Of a stretch of 64,000 nt of DNA, positions 42,672-53,939 are shown one piece after another (the first letter of the stretch is position 1; each line of letters starts with the position of its first letter). The notes under the pieces were generated by a model. That model worked only from the letters and a program-made list of their open reading frames with translations, ran no database searches and was not told the DNA's origin. The translations under genes were made by a program, and so were the position numbers. This DNA is from Rhabdophis nuchalis (Eukaryota; Chordata; Lepidosauria; Squamata; Natricidae), in assembly GCA_039707465.1 (NCBI GenBank), contig CM077647.1, positions 172,234,663 through 172,298,662 on the forward strand, given 5' to 3'.

Positions 42672-43065
42672 TACCGTATTTTTTGGATTATAAGGCGCAC
42701 CAGAGGAAAAGACGCACCTTGATTTTGAAGAGGTAAGTTTTTTAAAAAAAGTTTTTGCACTCTGGAGGCCTCCCAAACCCTCTGTACACCTTTAAAAAAA
42801 AAAGGGGGGGGGCATTCAGAGCTTTGGAAAGCTCTTAAAGTGCTCCTGGGGGTTGGGGGGGGCAAAAATAAGCAAAAAACAGCCCATTTTTTTGCCCTCC
42901 CTAGCCTTAAGGATCACTTAAGCCTGCAAGCCTCCCAAACTGTTTGCAAGGCTATTTTGGTGAAGGGGGCGGGGTTTCGATAGGCCAAAAAGTCTATATT
43001 CAATGCATAAGACACACTCAGATTTCACCCTCTTTTTTGAGGGAAAATATGCTGAAAACTATGGT
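42672..43065. mobile_element. Mariner-like MITE
   Basis: Left end TACCGTATTTTTTGGATTAT with AAGGCGCACC. The right end around AAATATGCTGAAAACTATGGTA is its diverged inverse. Confidence 0.55.
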
Positions 43066-43308
43066 AATAACCATGTTATTAACTATAACCAATGAAGTGG
43101 TTCACTTAACTAAAGTTGTCAAAAGGGACAAAACTCAACTGCCTTTCTTAGTGAGGAAAACTTTGGACTTAATTCTGGTTATACATCAAGGACCACCTGA
43201 ATTCCCAGAAACCAACATTCCCCAGCTTCATCTTCAATATATAAGAATATACCTGAGCCTTCTTGAAAATCTTAATAAGTCTTATGTGAATGGTTTGGTG
43301 GCTTAGAC

Positions 43309-43914
43309 CAGGGGTGTCAAACTCAAGGCCTGCAGGTCACATCCATCCTCTGGAGTGCTTTGATCTGGCCCATGGGGCCAGCCTAGAAACAGCAAAGGAC
43401 TGGACCATGGTGCATCTGCCAGCAAAAAGGGAGCTTAGGGAGGTATGTGGGGGGCCCTGTGCTCCATTTTTACTTGCAGAGGGCTGCATGAGGTATGTGG
43501 GCGGGCACTTTTTGCTGGCAGAGGGCCATCAAAACAAACCAAAAACAAAAGGAGAAATGTTTACCCCTTTTGCATTTGAGCATCCAAGGAGGAACAGGAA
43601 AGGAGAAAGGGAAGGAGGAAAGACAAAGTAATATGGAAAGAAAGCAAGGAAGGAAAAATAAGGAAAGAAGGGAAGGAGGAAGAAAGGAGAATGAAGAGGG
43701 AAAGAAAAAGAAGGGAAGGAAGGAAGGAAGGAAGGAGATAATGAGAGTTAGGGAGGATTTTAGGGAAGTCCTGCCTTAGCACTTAGCCACCACAGGTGCC
43801 CCTGACATGAGTGGTGTCGAACCTGCCACACCCACTTGACCATACCCACCCTGGCCCCCAAGGTCAAACACAACCCTGATACGGTCCTCAATGAAATTGA
43901 GTGCGACACCTCTG
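43309..43914. mobile_element. hAT MITE, 606 bp
   Basis: Ends CAGGGGTGTCAAACTC and GAGTGCGACACCTCTG are inverted. Flanks GCTTAGAC (43301-43308) and GCCTAGAC (43915-43922) agree at seven of eight. It carries an A/G-rich patch at 43590-43740. Short frames inside are not recognised. Confidence 0.8.
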
Positions 43915-43999
43915 GCCTAGACAGTTATCTCCAAAAGAAAGACCTTCCAATTAATCAGCCTTCCTAAGGATCAATCCCTTTTTCTCAGATTGGCCTAGT

Positions 44000-44122
44000 C
44001 AGGGGTCTGCAAAGTCGGCTCTTTTAAGACTGGTGGACTTCAACTCCCAGAATTCCCCAGCCAGCTATGCTCTGGGAGTTGAAGTCCACCAGTCTTAAAA
44101 GAGCCGATTTTGCAGACCCCTG
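44000..44122. mobile_element. Hairpin hAT MITE, B1-specific
   Basis: Arms CAGGGGTCTGCAAAGTCGGC and GCCGATTTTGCAGACCCCTG are nearly complementary. The paralogue in B2/B3 (about 59005) reads straight through GGCCTAGGTAATTTCAGAGG without it. Confidence 0.8.
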
Positions 44123-44639
44123 GTCTAGATAATTTCAGAGGACCCATTTCCATTATTTTAAAGTTGTTTTTTTTAAGACATCCATACAAAAACTACTAAT
44201 TGGCCCAAGGGAATCTATTGTATCAGTTACAGTATCCCTGAGGAGCGATTAAGGAAATAAACTTTTCTGACTATTCTGTCTTAGGGAAAAGATTTATATG
44301 TTAAAATCTTTCTGTGGTAAAATTATCTTCGTAACATGTTTGATGATGGCCAGGAGGGTAAGAATTGGTTTTCTATATTTTTTTTTCTTGTGGAAGATGT
44401 TGTGGTTGACAATTTTATATACATCCTGTTGAAATCTCAAACTAAGCACGTTTCTGCATCATGAGTGCAATTTCTTCTTATTGAGATTAAATATATCAGC
44501 CCAACATTATACAACTTTGCTGTATGGAAATTGTCAAAGCTGTACCTAATTTAAAATCTCAGGGTCAAGACAGATGGATCAGAATCGGAATAGAGCTGGG
44601 AAAGAGCCTTGGAGGTCTTCTAGATGAAGGAGAGGGGTC

Positions 44640-46800
44640 TGTAGATATTTTCACAGCCCTCTTTTTGACTCGTACAGTATACAGGTCCTCAATGGAAGGT
44701 ACCAATTGTTTTTTCTGCAGTTCTGATTATCCTCTGAAGTCTGTGTCCATCTTGTTTGATTGCAGAAACAAGCCAGACAGATGTAGAGGTGCAGATGACA
44801 GACTCAATGAATCCTCTGTAAAGCTGAATCAGCAGCTCTTTGGGCAGTTCGAGTTTTCTGAGTTAGTGCATAAAGAACATTCTTTGTTGTGCTTTTTTGA
44901 TGAGATTTTTGGTGTTACGTGACCATTTTAAGCCTTGAGATATGATAGAACCTAGAAACTTGAAGGTCTCTGCTATTGATACTGTATTGTCTAGTATTGT
45001 AAGAGGTGGTAGCATGGGAAGTTTTCTTCAAAAATGCACTCCCATTTCTACGGGTTTGAGGTATTTAGTTCAAGATTGTTCTGGTTGCACCACAAGGCTA
45101 GTTCTTCAACCTCCTGTCTGCATGCAGATTCATCATTGTCTTGAATGAGACCAATGACTGTTGTATCATCTGCAAACATCAGTATTTTAACAGAAGGATT
45201 TTTTGAGATTCAGTCATTGGCATATAGAGAGAAGTGGAGAGAGCACCCAGCCTTGAGGGGCTCCTTTGCTTATTGTACAGATTTCTGATGTGATTTTGCC
45301 TAGCTTGGAGTGGACCAGTGGACCAGAGGAATGCTGTTGATATAATTTACCTGGACTTCAGTAAGGCATTTGATAAAGTAGACCATAACCTACTATTAGA
45401 TAAAGTAGAAAATTATGGGTTAGACAGCACCACCAGCAAATGGATTCGCAACTGGCTGACCAACCGCACTCAACGTGTAGTCCTCAATGGAACTGCATCT
45501 ACATGGAAGGAAGTATGCAGTGGAGTCCCCCAAGGCTCTGTTTTAGGCCCAGTACTCTTTAACATCTTCATCAACGATTTGGATGAGGGGATAAATGGGG
45601 AACTCATCAAATTTGCAGATGACACCAAGCTGGCAGGAATAGCCAACACTCCAGAAGATAGGCTTAAGATACAGAAGGATCTAGACAAACTTGAACATTG
45701 GGCACTATGTAATAAAATGAAATTCAATTGTGAAAAAAATAAGGTCCTACATATAGGCAAGAAAAACAAAATGCACAAGTACAGTATAGGTGGTACTTTG
45801 CTCAATAGTAGCAACTGTGAGAGGGATCTAGGAATCCTAGTGGACAACCATTTGAATTTGAGCCAGCAGTGTGCAGCAGCTGCCAAAAAAGCCAACACAG
45901 TTCTAAGCTGCATAAACAGAGGGATAGAATCTAGATCACGTGAAGTGTTAATGCCACTGTATAGTGCCTTGGTAAGGCCACACTTGGAATACTGCATACA
46001 GTTTTGGTCGCCACAATGTAGAAAAGACGTGGAGACTCTGGAAAGAGTGCAGAGAAGAGCAACCAAGATGATTAGGGAACTGGAGACTAAAACATATGAA
46101 GAACGGCTGCAGGAGCTGGGTATGTCTAGTTTGATGAAGAGAAGGACCAGGGGAGACATGATAGCAGTGTTCCGATATCTCAGAGGGTACCACAAAGAAG
46201 AGGGAGCCAAACTATTCTCCAAGGCACCTGGGGGTAGGACAAGAAGCAATGGGTGGAAACTAATCAAGGAGAGAAGCAACTTAGAACTAAGGAGAAATTT
46301 CCTGACAGTTAGAACAATTAACCTCTGGAACAGCTTGCCTGCAGAAGTTGTGAATGCCCCAACCCTGGAAGCTTCATCTGCTGCATCCTGTCTGTTAGGA
46401 AGCTTATGATCCATTTACAAGTGTGATCAGGTGCATCTAGCTGATTTAGTTTAGTTAGAAGAATATCTGGCATGATAGTGTTGAATGCTAAGCTGAAGTC
46501 TCCAAAGAGGACCCTTGAGTAGGTCTTTGGAGATTCACAATGTTGCAGGGTGTAGTGCAGAGTCATATGAACAACATCATCTGTCGAATTATTTGCTCAG
46601 TAGGGAAATTGAATGGAAGTCTACCAGTGGATCTGTGATGTTTTTCAGCTGGCCAAGCATTGGTCTTTCAAAGATCTTCATAACTACAGATGTTAAGAGC
46701 AACTGGTCTGAAGTCATTCATTCCTTGATGGAGGGTTCCTTCCGCACTGAAGTGATAGTAGAGCATTTGAAGCATGAAGGAACATAGCACTACTCTAGTG
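44640..46800 (-). mobile_element. Rex1-like LINE remnant interrupted by CR1
   Basis: Minus-strand pieces encode VLFGDFSLAFNTI (RT motif A), LLTKLNQLDAPDHTCKWI and SFLTDRMQQMKL. The downstream half (44650-45300) is decayed. It is the paralogue of 53160-53935, where motifs GAPQGCVLSP and FADDTTV are also readable. A CR1 piece splits it at 45307. Confidence 0.65.
45307..46373 (+). mobile_element. CR1 internal fragment lacking its 3' end
   Basis: Begins GTGGACCAGAGGAATG in the RT and ends CCAACCCTGGAAG, well before the CR1 3' UTR. The frame 45318-46409 is open for 363 codons with YLDFSKAFDKVDH, SGVPQGSVLGP and FADDTKLAG, and is very similar by eye to 16890-17950. AGCTT occurs at both edges. The empty paralogue is at about 53681 (CCTAGCTTCACCTGCTG). 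Confidence 0.85.
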
Positions 46801-47159
46801 ATGTATTAAAGATGCGGGTTAAGATGGGGGCCAGTTGGTCAGCACAAGCTTTTAAGCAAACTTTGCATTACACAGTCTCACCAGCTCTTCTTCATTAATG
46901 CTCAAATCACTTTCTCCTTTCCTCCCTTCCTTCTCCACCACCCAAAAAATGTAAGATGAAACAAAGATATGGGATTGTAGAGGCTAAATTTAAAAGCAGA
47001 GCTCCTTGGAGCTAAAATTACTTGTCTCCAAATTAAGTCAAGGTTCAAAATTCCCAAATCCTATTTCCAGGCAATTCCAATCACCCTCCTCCTAGTCAAA
47101 TAATATCAATCGAAATAACTAAAAAGCAGTTTTCCCAACAGAGAATCTGCTTGCATTTA

Positions 47160-47221
47160 CAATACAATACAATAGCAGGGTATTGTATTGGAAGGGACCT
47201 TGTAGATCTTCTAGTCCAAAT
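47160..47221 (-). mobile_element. Ultra-short CR1 3' tail insertion
   Basis: About 60 bp (AATACAATACAATAGCAGGG to TCTTCTAGTCCAA) absent from the same site in B2 (about 54830) and B3 (about 61338). ATTTAC and ATTTAG flank it. Confidence 0.7.
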
Positions 47222-47689
47222 TTAGAGCTGGCTGTTCCATGATGCAGAAACTCCCAACTCTTTTGGACTGCTTGTTTTCTTAATTGCTGGCATAAGATGT
47301 TTTGAATTTTCTGCACCTTAAATAAAAAGCATTTCCCATTTTTTAATGCACAAAATTGGGGACATGGAGATCTGACAATTTAATTGTATTTCTTTGATCT
47401 GAGTGGCACTCACAAAGCACTGAGATGGTTGTGAAGGTTCACAGTTCTACTTTCCAATGTTCAAAGAATAAGACTGGTGTTGGTAAAAGTGTGTCTGATT
47501 ATTCAGATCAAATTAATATATTACTTTTTCCATGACTTATACCTTTTTTAGTGATTATTTTCCTTTTTTAGCAATCATAATCTAAGCACGCAATGAGTAT
47601 TCCCATGTGAGATTTCAGAAATGAATCCTATATGTCAAAATGTTATGCAATGCCTCCTATATTAACCATATGTATTCATTTATCTTGGA

Positions 47690-47990
47690 AATCCTCAGTT
47701 ATCCAGATCCATGGTTGTCTCAAAAGTGCTTTTTCAAAAGGTAACTGGACTTTCTTTGTTTTTCATTGAAGATGTTTTGCTTCCCATCCAAGAAGCTTCA
47801 TCACTTATGACTGGATGGTGGGGGGGATGGAAGGATTAACTCTGACAGAAAGAACTAATAGTACCAACGTCCCCATATCATCTCGTCAGAAATGATGAAG
47901 CTTCTTGGATGAGAAGAAAAAACGTCTTCAAAGAAAAACAAGGAAAGTCCAGTTGCCTTTTGAAAAATCACCTTTGAGCTTTCCTTTATT
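47690..47990. repeat. Large imperfect inverted repeat
   Basis: Left arm GTGCTTTTTCAAAAGGTAAC...CATCCAAGAAGCTTCATCA and right arm TGATGAAGCTTCTTGGATG...GCCTTTTGAAAAATCAC pair over about 100 bp each. Also present in B2 at 55105-55355; replaced in B3. Probably a MITE of a snake-wide family (compare 13855 and 59860). Confidence 0.7.
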
Positions 47991-48027
47991 TAGGAAGTTA
48001 TTTTTTCTGCTTAAATGCTTCAGTGTG

Positions 48028-48060
48028 TTCTTCTTTTATTTCAGGAAAACAGAAGATGGC
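48028..48060 (+). promoter_or_regulatory. Candidate 5'-UTR splice acceptor, conserved in three units
   Basis: TTCTTCTTTTATTTCAG|GAAAACAG (AG at 48043-48044) is preserved at 55423-55424 and 62678-62679, each 380-420 bp before an OR start. OR genes commonly have non-coding 5' exons spliced to the coding exon. Conservation may simply reflect recent duplication. Confidence 0.35.
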
Positions 48061-48425
48061 CAGTGTAACGTCTGAAATATCAATCCAAAGACAGAAACAT
48101 CACCTTGTTGACTTTTTATATACTTATTGGCATAATATATTTCACATGATAAAATACATTTCCTTTTTTAATTAAATGTGTAGATGTTAAAACAATAAAA
48201 GTCAATTTTCCAGACAGACAAATGTAGATAAATAGAACATTTCAGAAGTTTTAAATGCACTGTGCATCCTTCCTACACCCATTCTTCCTGCTTTAAGATT
48301 GATTTCTTCCTCTGTTTCTGTTCCCTGATTTTATTTGAAAATGTAATGTACGTGTTACCAATAATTTTTGAAATGCTAGATGTCATCTGAGCTAATGCTG
48401 AGAAATCATTGGCCATTTTGAAACG

Positions 48426-49367
48426 ATGGAGCCTAGGAATATGTCCAGAGTAACTGAGTTCATCCTATTAGGAATTCCTTTTCTGTATGATTTTCACCGA
48501 TTCTTCTTTGTGCTGAGTCTCTTCATGTACATTGTAACCATCCTTGGGAATGGCTTCATCCTCATCATTGTTGCAATTGAGCCACGACTTCAGACCCCGA
48601 TGTATATCTTCCTCAGCAACCTTGCTTTCCTGGAGATCTTCTATAGCTCCACTGCTGTACCCAAATTACTACAGACGTTTATACAAACCAGGACCACCAT
48701 CTGTTTCCGCTGTTGCCTTATTCAAGGGCTTTTTCACTTCTATTTTGGTAGTACGGAACTTTTCATTCTCACCGCTATGGCCTTTGACCGCTATCTGGCC
48801 ATCTGCAAGCCCCTTCAGTATCCCATGATGATGTCCAAGCACGTGTGTCTTCAAATGTGTTTGGCCACCTGGTATGCCTCCTTTGTGATTATGTTTCCTA
48901 ATTCTCTTATGGTTTGGAGATTGCCGTTCTGCAGGTCCAATATTGTTGACCATTTCTTCTGTGATTTTGGTCCTATGTTGAGCCTTGCCTGCGCAGACAC
49001 TCATCTCATTGAGTTTCTCGGAATGTTAGCCGCCTTTCTCAGCGTGATTATGACCTTGCTTCTCATCATTCTGTCCTACCTTTTCATCATTGCCACCATC
49101 CTGCGCTTTCCCTCCACCATTGGGTGGAAGAAGGCCTTCTCCACCTGTTCATCTCACCTGTTGGTGGTGTCCATATTATATGGCGCTCTTGCCTTCATGT
49201 ACGTGAGACCCGATGTCCATTCCTCAAACCACTTCACAAGGACTGTGGCGGTCTTGAACACCACTCTTAACCCAATACTGAATCCTTTCATATACACCGT
49301 TCGGAATGCCGAAGTCAAAAAAGCCGTCCAGAATGTAATCCATAAAAGGAGAGGGATCTTAAATTGA
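48426..49367 (+). CDS. Olfactory receptor, class II, intact (array member 1)
   Basis: The 313-aa receptor has start MEPRNMSRVTEF with sequon N5-M-S, TM1 ILGNGFILI (Asn kept), LQTPMYIFLSN (56-66), MAFDRYLAICKPLQY (118-132), PFCRSNIVDHFFCD (167-180), KAFSTCSSH and LNPFIYTVRN. DRY is intact and no frame breaks are seen. Compared with the two later copies it has some private changes: IFYSS where the others have ICYTS in TM2, and STIGWKK where the others have SA.GRKK at the TM6 entry. It heads a three-gene plus-strand tandem array. A conserved splice-acceptor-like site lies 382 bp upstream. Confidence 0.95.
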   Translation: MEPRNMSRVTEFILLGIPFLYDFHRFFFVLSLFMYIVTILGNGFILIIVAIEPRLQTPMYIFLSNLAFLEIFYSSTAVPKLLQTFIQTRTTICFRCCLIQGLFHFYFGSTELFILTAMAFDRYLAICKPLQYPMMMSKHVCLQMCLATWYASFVIMFPNSLMVWRLPFCRSNIVDHFFCDFGPMLSLACADTHLIEFLGMLAAFLSVIMTLLLIILSYLFIIATILRFPSTIGWKKAFSTCSSHLLVVSILYGALAFMYVRPDVHSSNHFTRTVAVLNTTLNPILNPFIYTVRNAEVKKAVQNVIHKRRGILN

Positions 49368-49499
49368 GATAATGATTGGAACAATAGTTCCTGGACTCTC
49401 AAATGTATTACAAATAAGATGAAATTTAGAGGATTGTGGCATCGGTGTCATTTTGAGTGACGCAATCCGAATTCAATTGGCAATAATTTTAGACTTAAA

Positions 49500-49985
49500 A
49501 ACACATGACTGGTTTGATGAAAAGGACTAGAGGTAACTCCATAACAGTATTCCAATATCTTAGGGGCTGCCACAAAGAAGAGGGAGTCAAACTATTTCTA
49601 AGGGGGGAATAGGGTAGAATGAGGGTAGAACAAGAAGCAATGGGTGTAAACTAACCAAGGAGAGAAGCAACTTAGAACTAAGGAGAAATTTCCTGACAGT
49701 TAGAACAATTTAATCAGTGCAATAACTTGCCTTCAGAAGTTTTAATGCTTCAACACTGGAAGTTTTTAAAGAAGAGATTGGACAACCATTTGTCTGAAAT
49801 GGTGTAGGGTTTCGTGCCTAAGCTGGGGGTTCGATGAGAACATCTCCAAGATCACTTCCAAATTTTTTATTCCCTATGCAATTCTATCCCAATCTATTCC
49901 ATTCTGTTCCATTCCATTCCATTCCAATCCAATCCACTCAATTTCCCTTCACTCCACTCCATTCAAATTCCATTCCATTCTATTC
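49500..49985 (+). mobile_element. CR1 3' fragment with (ATTCC)n tail
   Basis: Degenerate CR1 end (GGGGCTGCCACAAAGAAGAG to GATCACTTCCAAA) followed by about 110 bp of ATTCC-like repeats. Also present in B2 at 56925-57420, so it predates the array. Confidence 0.8.
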
Positions 49986-50308
49986 TATGCAGCATAGATA
50001 GCCCTCAACGTATGACTTTCAGGCCTGCAGCCATGTTCCTTTTGGATCTTTGGCCTGCCACACTTTCTATTATTCTACTATGCCTCTTCGATTTTGGGGA
50101 AAAGGGAGGAGGGATTGTACAGAGTTAAGTGCTGCGTAGCCTAAAAAAAATTCCTTTCTGAGAGTCAAGGTCATCCTTTGTCTCTGCTCCTCTGCACCTG
50201 ACCAGAACTAGATGGGTTGAACTGCCATCATGACAGTGGAAGATGGGACTATGTGATGCCCTTGAGGGTATGGAGCAAGTTTCTTACACTTTCAAAGGGG
50301 TGGGGAAA

Positions 50309-51000
50309 ACAAGGAAGCTCTCTACATGGGGCTCCCCTTGAGGTGCACTCGGAGGCTCCAGCTGGTCCAGAACGCAGCCGTGCGGGGGATTTTGGGAGCC
50401 TCACGGTGCTCCCACGTAACACATCTCCTGCACGAGCTGCACTGGCTGCCGGTGGCCTTTCGGGTGCGCTTCAAGGTGTTGGTGACCATCTTTAAGACGC
50501 TCCATGGCATAGGGCCTAGTTATTTGCAGGACCGTCTCCTACCACATACCTCCCTTCGACCGGTCTGCTCCCACAGAGTGAGCCTCCTCAGGTTGCCGTC
50601 AGCTGGTCAATGCCGGCTGGTGACGCCCAGGGGAAGAGCCTCCTCTGTGGCGGGTCCGACCCTCTGGAATGGCCTACCCCCCGAACTTCATACCATCACG
50701 GACCTTTGCCTTTTCCACCGCTCATTAAAAATGTGTTTGTTCCATCTCGCTGGCCTTGCTTAGAGTTAGTGTATGCCTATATTTCGGGTTAGATTTTAAC
50801 ATTGGATTTTTAAGGGTTTCTATTTTTAGAGTTGGGTTTTTAAATTAATTGTTTTTAGCACGGGCTTAATTTTAGTTTTAACTTTTGTAGAATTTTGTAT
50901 TGTTTGTATTTTTAGATTTTTAAGTTCCTGTGCGCCGCGCTGGGTCCCATTTGGGAGATAGGGCGGGATAGAAATCTAATAAAACTAAACTAAAACTAAA
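50309..51000 (+). mobile_element. L2-like LINE 3' fragment, B1-specific
   Basis: It encodes the RT C-terminal region LQLVQNAAVRGILGASRCSH, LHELHWLPVAFRVRFKVLV and SVAGPTLWNGLPPEL with a frame change near the start, then a 3' UTR ending GCGGGATAGAAATC and an AATAAAACTAAA-type tail. The B2 site (57740) is empty. Confidence 0.8.
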
Positions 51001-52010
51001 ACAGATTCAGGTTTTCCCAGATGTGCCAACATGGCTTCCTTAATAAATTGGAACCTTGAGCAATACTTTGCCTTTGACTCTGATTTAATTTTGGATGATA
51101 CTTGGAACCCTGACAATGACCACAATGTGAGTCCAACATTTCTGTTGTTGAGACAACAGTTAGTAACATGGCCGTTAAGTAACATGGCCGTTAAGTGAAT
51201 CTGTCTTTCCCATTGACTTTGTTTGTTGGAAAGTCTCCAATGGGGATCCCTGAGACATTGCAACCATCATAAAAATGAGTCATTTGTTAAGTGTCTGAAT
51301 TTTGAGCACCTGGCCATGGGGATGCTGCAATGGTCATAAGTGTGAAACATGGTCGTAAGTCTCTTTTTCAGTGCTGTTATCATTTCAAATGGTCACTGAA
51401 CAAACAATTGTAATTTGAGGACTACATGTACAGATGCTCAATGTTTTTGAATGCTGAACATGAAGACAGCATGTGTTATGATTCTCTTGTGTACCATCAT
51501 AATCCTTAGTAAGAAATAAACTTGTTTATATGAAAGAAAATGGGTTTGGTTCTGCATTTATTGGAATTTATATCCCAACTTTCTTCTCGAGTGGCCCTCA
51601 AAAACTGAATAAATTAAAGGGGTGGGGAAGAGGAATCATTTATTCCAAGCATATATATCAGACCACAAAAATATCCAGAGAATGAGCAAAGCTCAGATCA
51701 AATGGTATTATGGTTTTGTCCTGCTTCTCTTTTATCTAGTCAGTAGCCCATAAAAAGGAATGTCTCTCAAAGCCAAAAACTGAAAGAGTGCAGTTCTTTC
51801 CATGCGCTGCTTTGCAGAATAAAAGAGTTACGCTAGAACCAAAGTTCCCAAAAGTTGTAACAGACATGTAATTTTGTACTTAACTGATCCTTTTCTTACG
51901 TTTTAAATAATAATTTAAAAAACCCAGAATGAACCTCACTAAATGATTGATTGTAACTCGACAGCTACCTGTAAAGATATTTAAAAAAAACACACACAAT
52001 GCATATAGGA
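51001..52010. other. Unit B1 distal flank, no gene seen
   Basis: Matches 57745-58950 in B2 apart from the SPIN-like insertion there. Short frames are unconvincing. Confidence 0.6.
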
Positions 52011-53159
52011 ACAGTTTCACCCAATTAATCGGCCCTCCTAATGGTCAATCTTTTTTCCTCAGCTTGTCATCGGTAATTTCAGAGGACCCATTTCTTTTAT
52101 TTCAAAGTTATTCTTTGAAGACATCCATATATAAACTACTAATTGCCCTAAGAAACTATCACACCAGTTACGATATCCCTGGGGAGCAATTAAGGAAATA
52201 AAATTCTCTGACTATTCTGTTTTAGGGAAGAGAGTTATATGTGGAATCTTTCTGTGGCAAAACTATCTTCACAACATATTTGATGATGGTCAGGAGGGTA
52301 AGAAATGAGATTCTATATTTTTTTTCTTCTTGAACATGGTGTGGTTGATAATTGTCTATACTTCCTGTTGAAATGTCAATCTAAGCATGTTTCTGCATCA
52401 TGAGTGCAATTTCTTCTTTTTGAGATTAAATATATCTTCTGAACACATACAACTTTGCTGTATGGAAATTGTCAAAGCTGTACCTAATTTAAAATCTCGG
52501 ACTCAAGGCAGATGGATAAGAATCGGAATAGAGTTGGAAGGAGCGATGGAGGTTTTCTAGATGAAAGAGAGTCCTTCCATTGGGGACCTTCTATACTGCA
52601 CTGGTCAAAAAGAGGACTGTGAAAATATGTATAGACCTCTCACATCCTGAACATCAATTGCTTCAACTTCTAACCCTCAAAATGACATTATAAAACATTG
52701 CACATCAGAACAACTAGACACAAGGAGAGTTTTCCCCCCACATGTCATCACTCTGCTAAACAACTAATTCGTACAACACTATTTACTTTACTATGACTGT
52801 ATTATTATTATTATTCTTTCCATGCTTCCTAATACCTATCTTCTCCAACTTATGCCTATAACCTTGTTGCTTGTATGTTTATGATTTACATTGCTTTATT
52901 TGTTTCTTGGTATAATTTGATTGCTTATTTAGTAACCTATGACTAGTAGTAACCAAAGACAAATTCCTTGTGTGTCTAATCATACTTGGCCAATAAAGAA
53001 TTCTATTAAGTGTGATTGGACACACAAGGAATTTGTCTTTGGAGCATAAGCTCAGCGTACATGAAAGGAAAAAAAATGCATTCATCAAGAATCATAGGAT
53101 ACAACTCTAAGTGATAGATCTTAAGTCTAGTTGTTCTGTGTGCAGTGCCCTATAGCATC

Positions 53160-53935
53160 ATTTTGAGGGTAGAAGTTGAAACAATTGTTGTCCAGGATGT
53201 GAGGGGTCTGTAGATATTTTCACAGCCCTGTTTTTGACTCATACAGTAAACAAGTCCTGCATGGAAGGCAGATTGGTAGCCATTGGTGTTTTTTTTCTGC
53301 AGTTCTAATTATCCATTGAAGTATTGAGATAAGATAGAATCTAGAAAGTTGAAGGTCTCTACCATTAATATTGTGATGTCTAGTATTGTAAGAGGTGGCA
53401 GAATGGGAAGTTTTTGCACCACCATTTATTTGGTTTTGAGGTATTTAGTTCAAGATTGTTCTGGTAGCACCACAAGGCTTCAACGTCCTGTCTGCATGAA
53501 GATTCATCATTGTCTTCAATGAGACCATTCACTGTTGTATCATCTGCAAACATAAGTATTTTAACAGAGGGATTTTTTGAGATGCAGTCATTGGCGTATA
53601 GAGACAATTGGAGAGAGCACACAGCCCTGGGGGGCTCCTGCGCTAATTGTACAGGTATCTGATGTGATTTTGCCTAGCTTCACCTGCTGTTTCCTGTCTA
53701 TTAGGAAGCTTATGATACATTTGCAAGTGTGATCAAGTGCAGCTAGCTGATTTAGTTTAGTTAGAAGAATATCTGGCATGATAGTATTGAATGCTAAGAT
53801 GAAGTCTACAAAGAGGACCCTTGAGAAGGTCTTTGGAGATTCAGGATGTTGTAGGATGTAGTGCAGAGTCATATTAACAGCATCATCTCTTGATCTATTT
53901 GCTGGCTAGGCAAATTGCAAGGGGTCTAATAGCAG
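53160..53935 (-). mobile_element. Rex1-like LINE reverse transcriptase remnant
   Basis: Minus-strand frames carry VLFVDFILAFNTI (motif A), SAGAPQGCVLSPIV (motif B) and ILMFADDTTVNGLI (motif C), with a frame change between them. GAPQGCVLSP with YANDC suggests the Rex1 group, near CR1/L2, rather than the CR1 family elsewhere here. Non-functional. Confidence 0.7.
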
Positions 53936-53939
53936 ATCT

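Larger units (their letters stand above)
43940..52010 (+). repeat. Tandem OR unit B1
   Basis: First of three head-to-tail units. Anchors shared with B2 and B3: TTAATC.GCC..CCTAA at 43952, 52024 and 58966; the GTTCAAAATTCCCAAATCC-type block at 47043, 54714 and 61212; the OR; and, in B1 and B2, the downstream CR1 and the block around CAGATTCAGGTTTTCCCAG. Unit-specific insertions: hairpin MITE, a CR1 piece, a tiny CR1 tail and an L2-like fragment. Confidence 0.85.

Noticed and set aside
44524..44922. 132-aa frame starting MEIVKAVPNL
   Set aside because: It crosses the decayed end of the Rex1-like element and unit flank; paralogous sequence in B2 and B3 does not keep it open.
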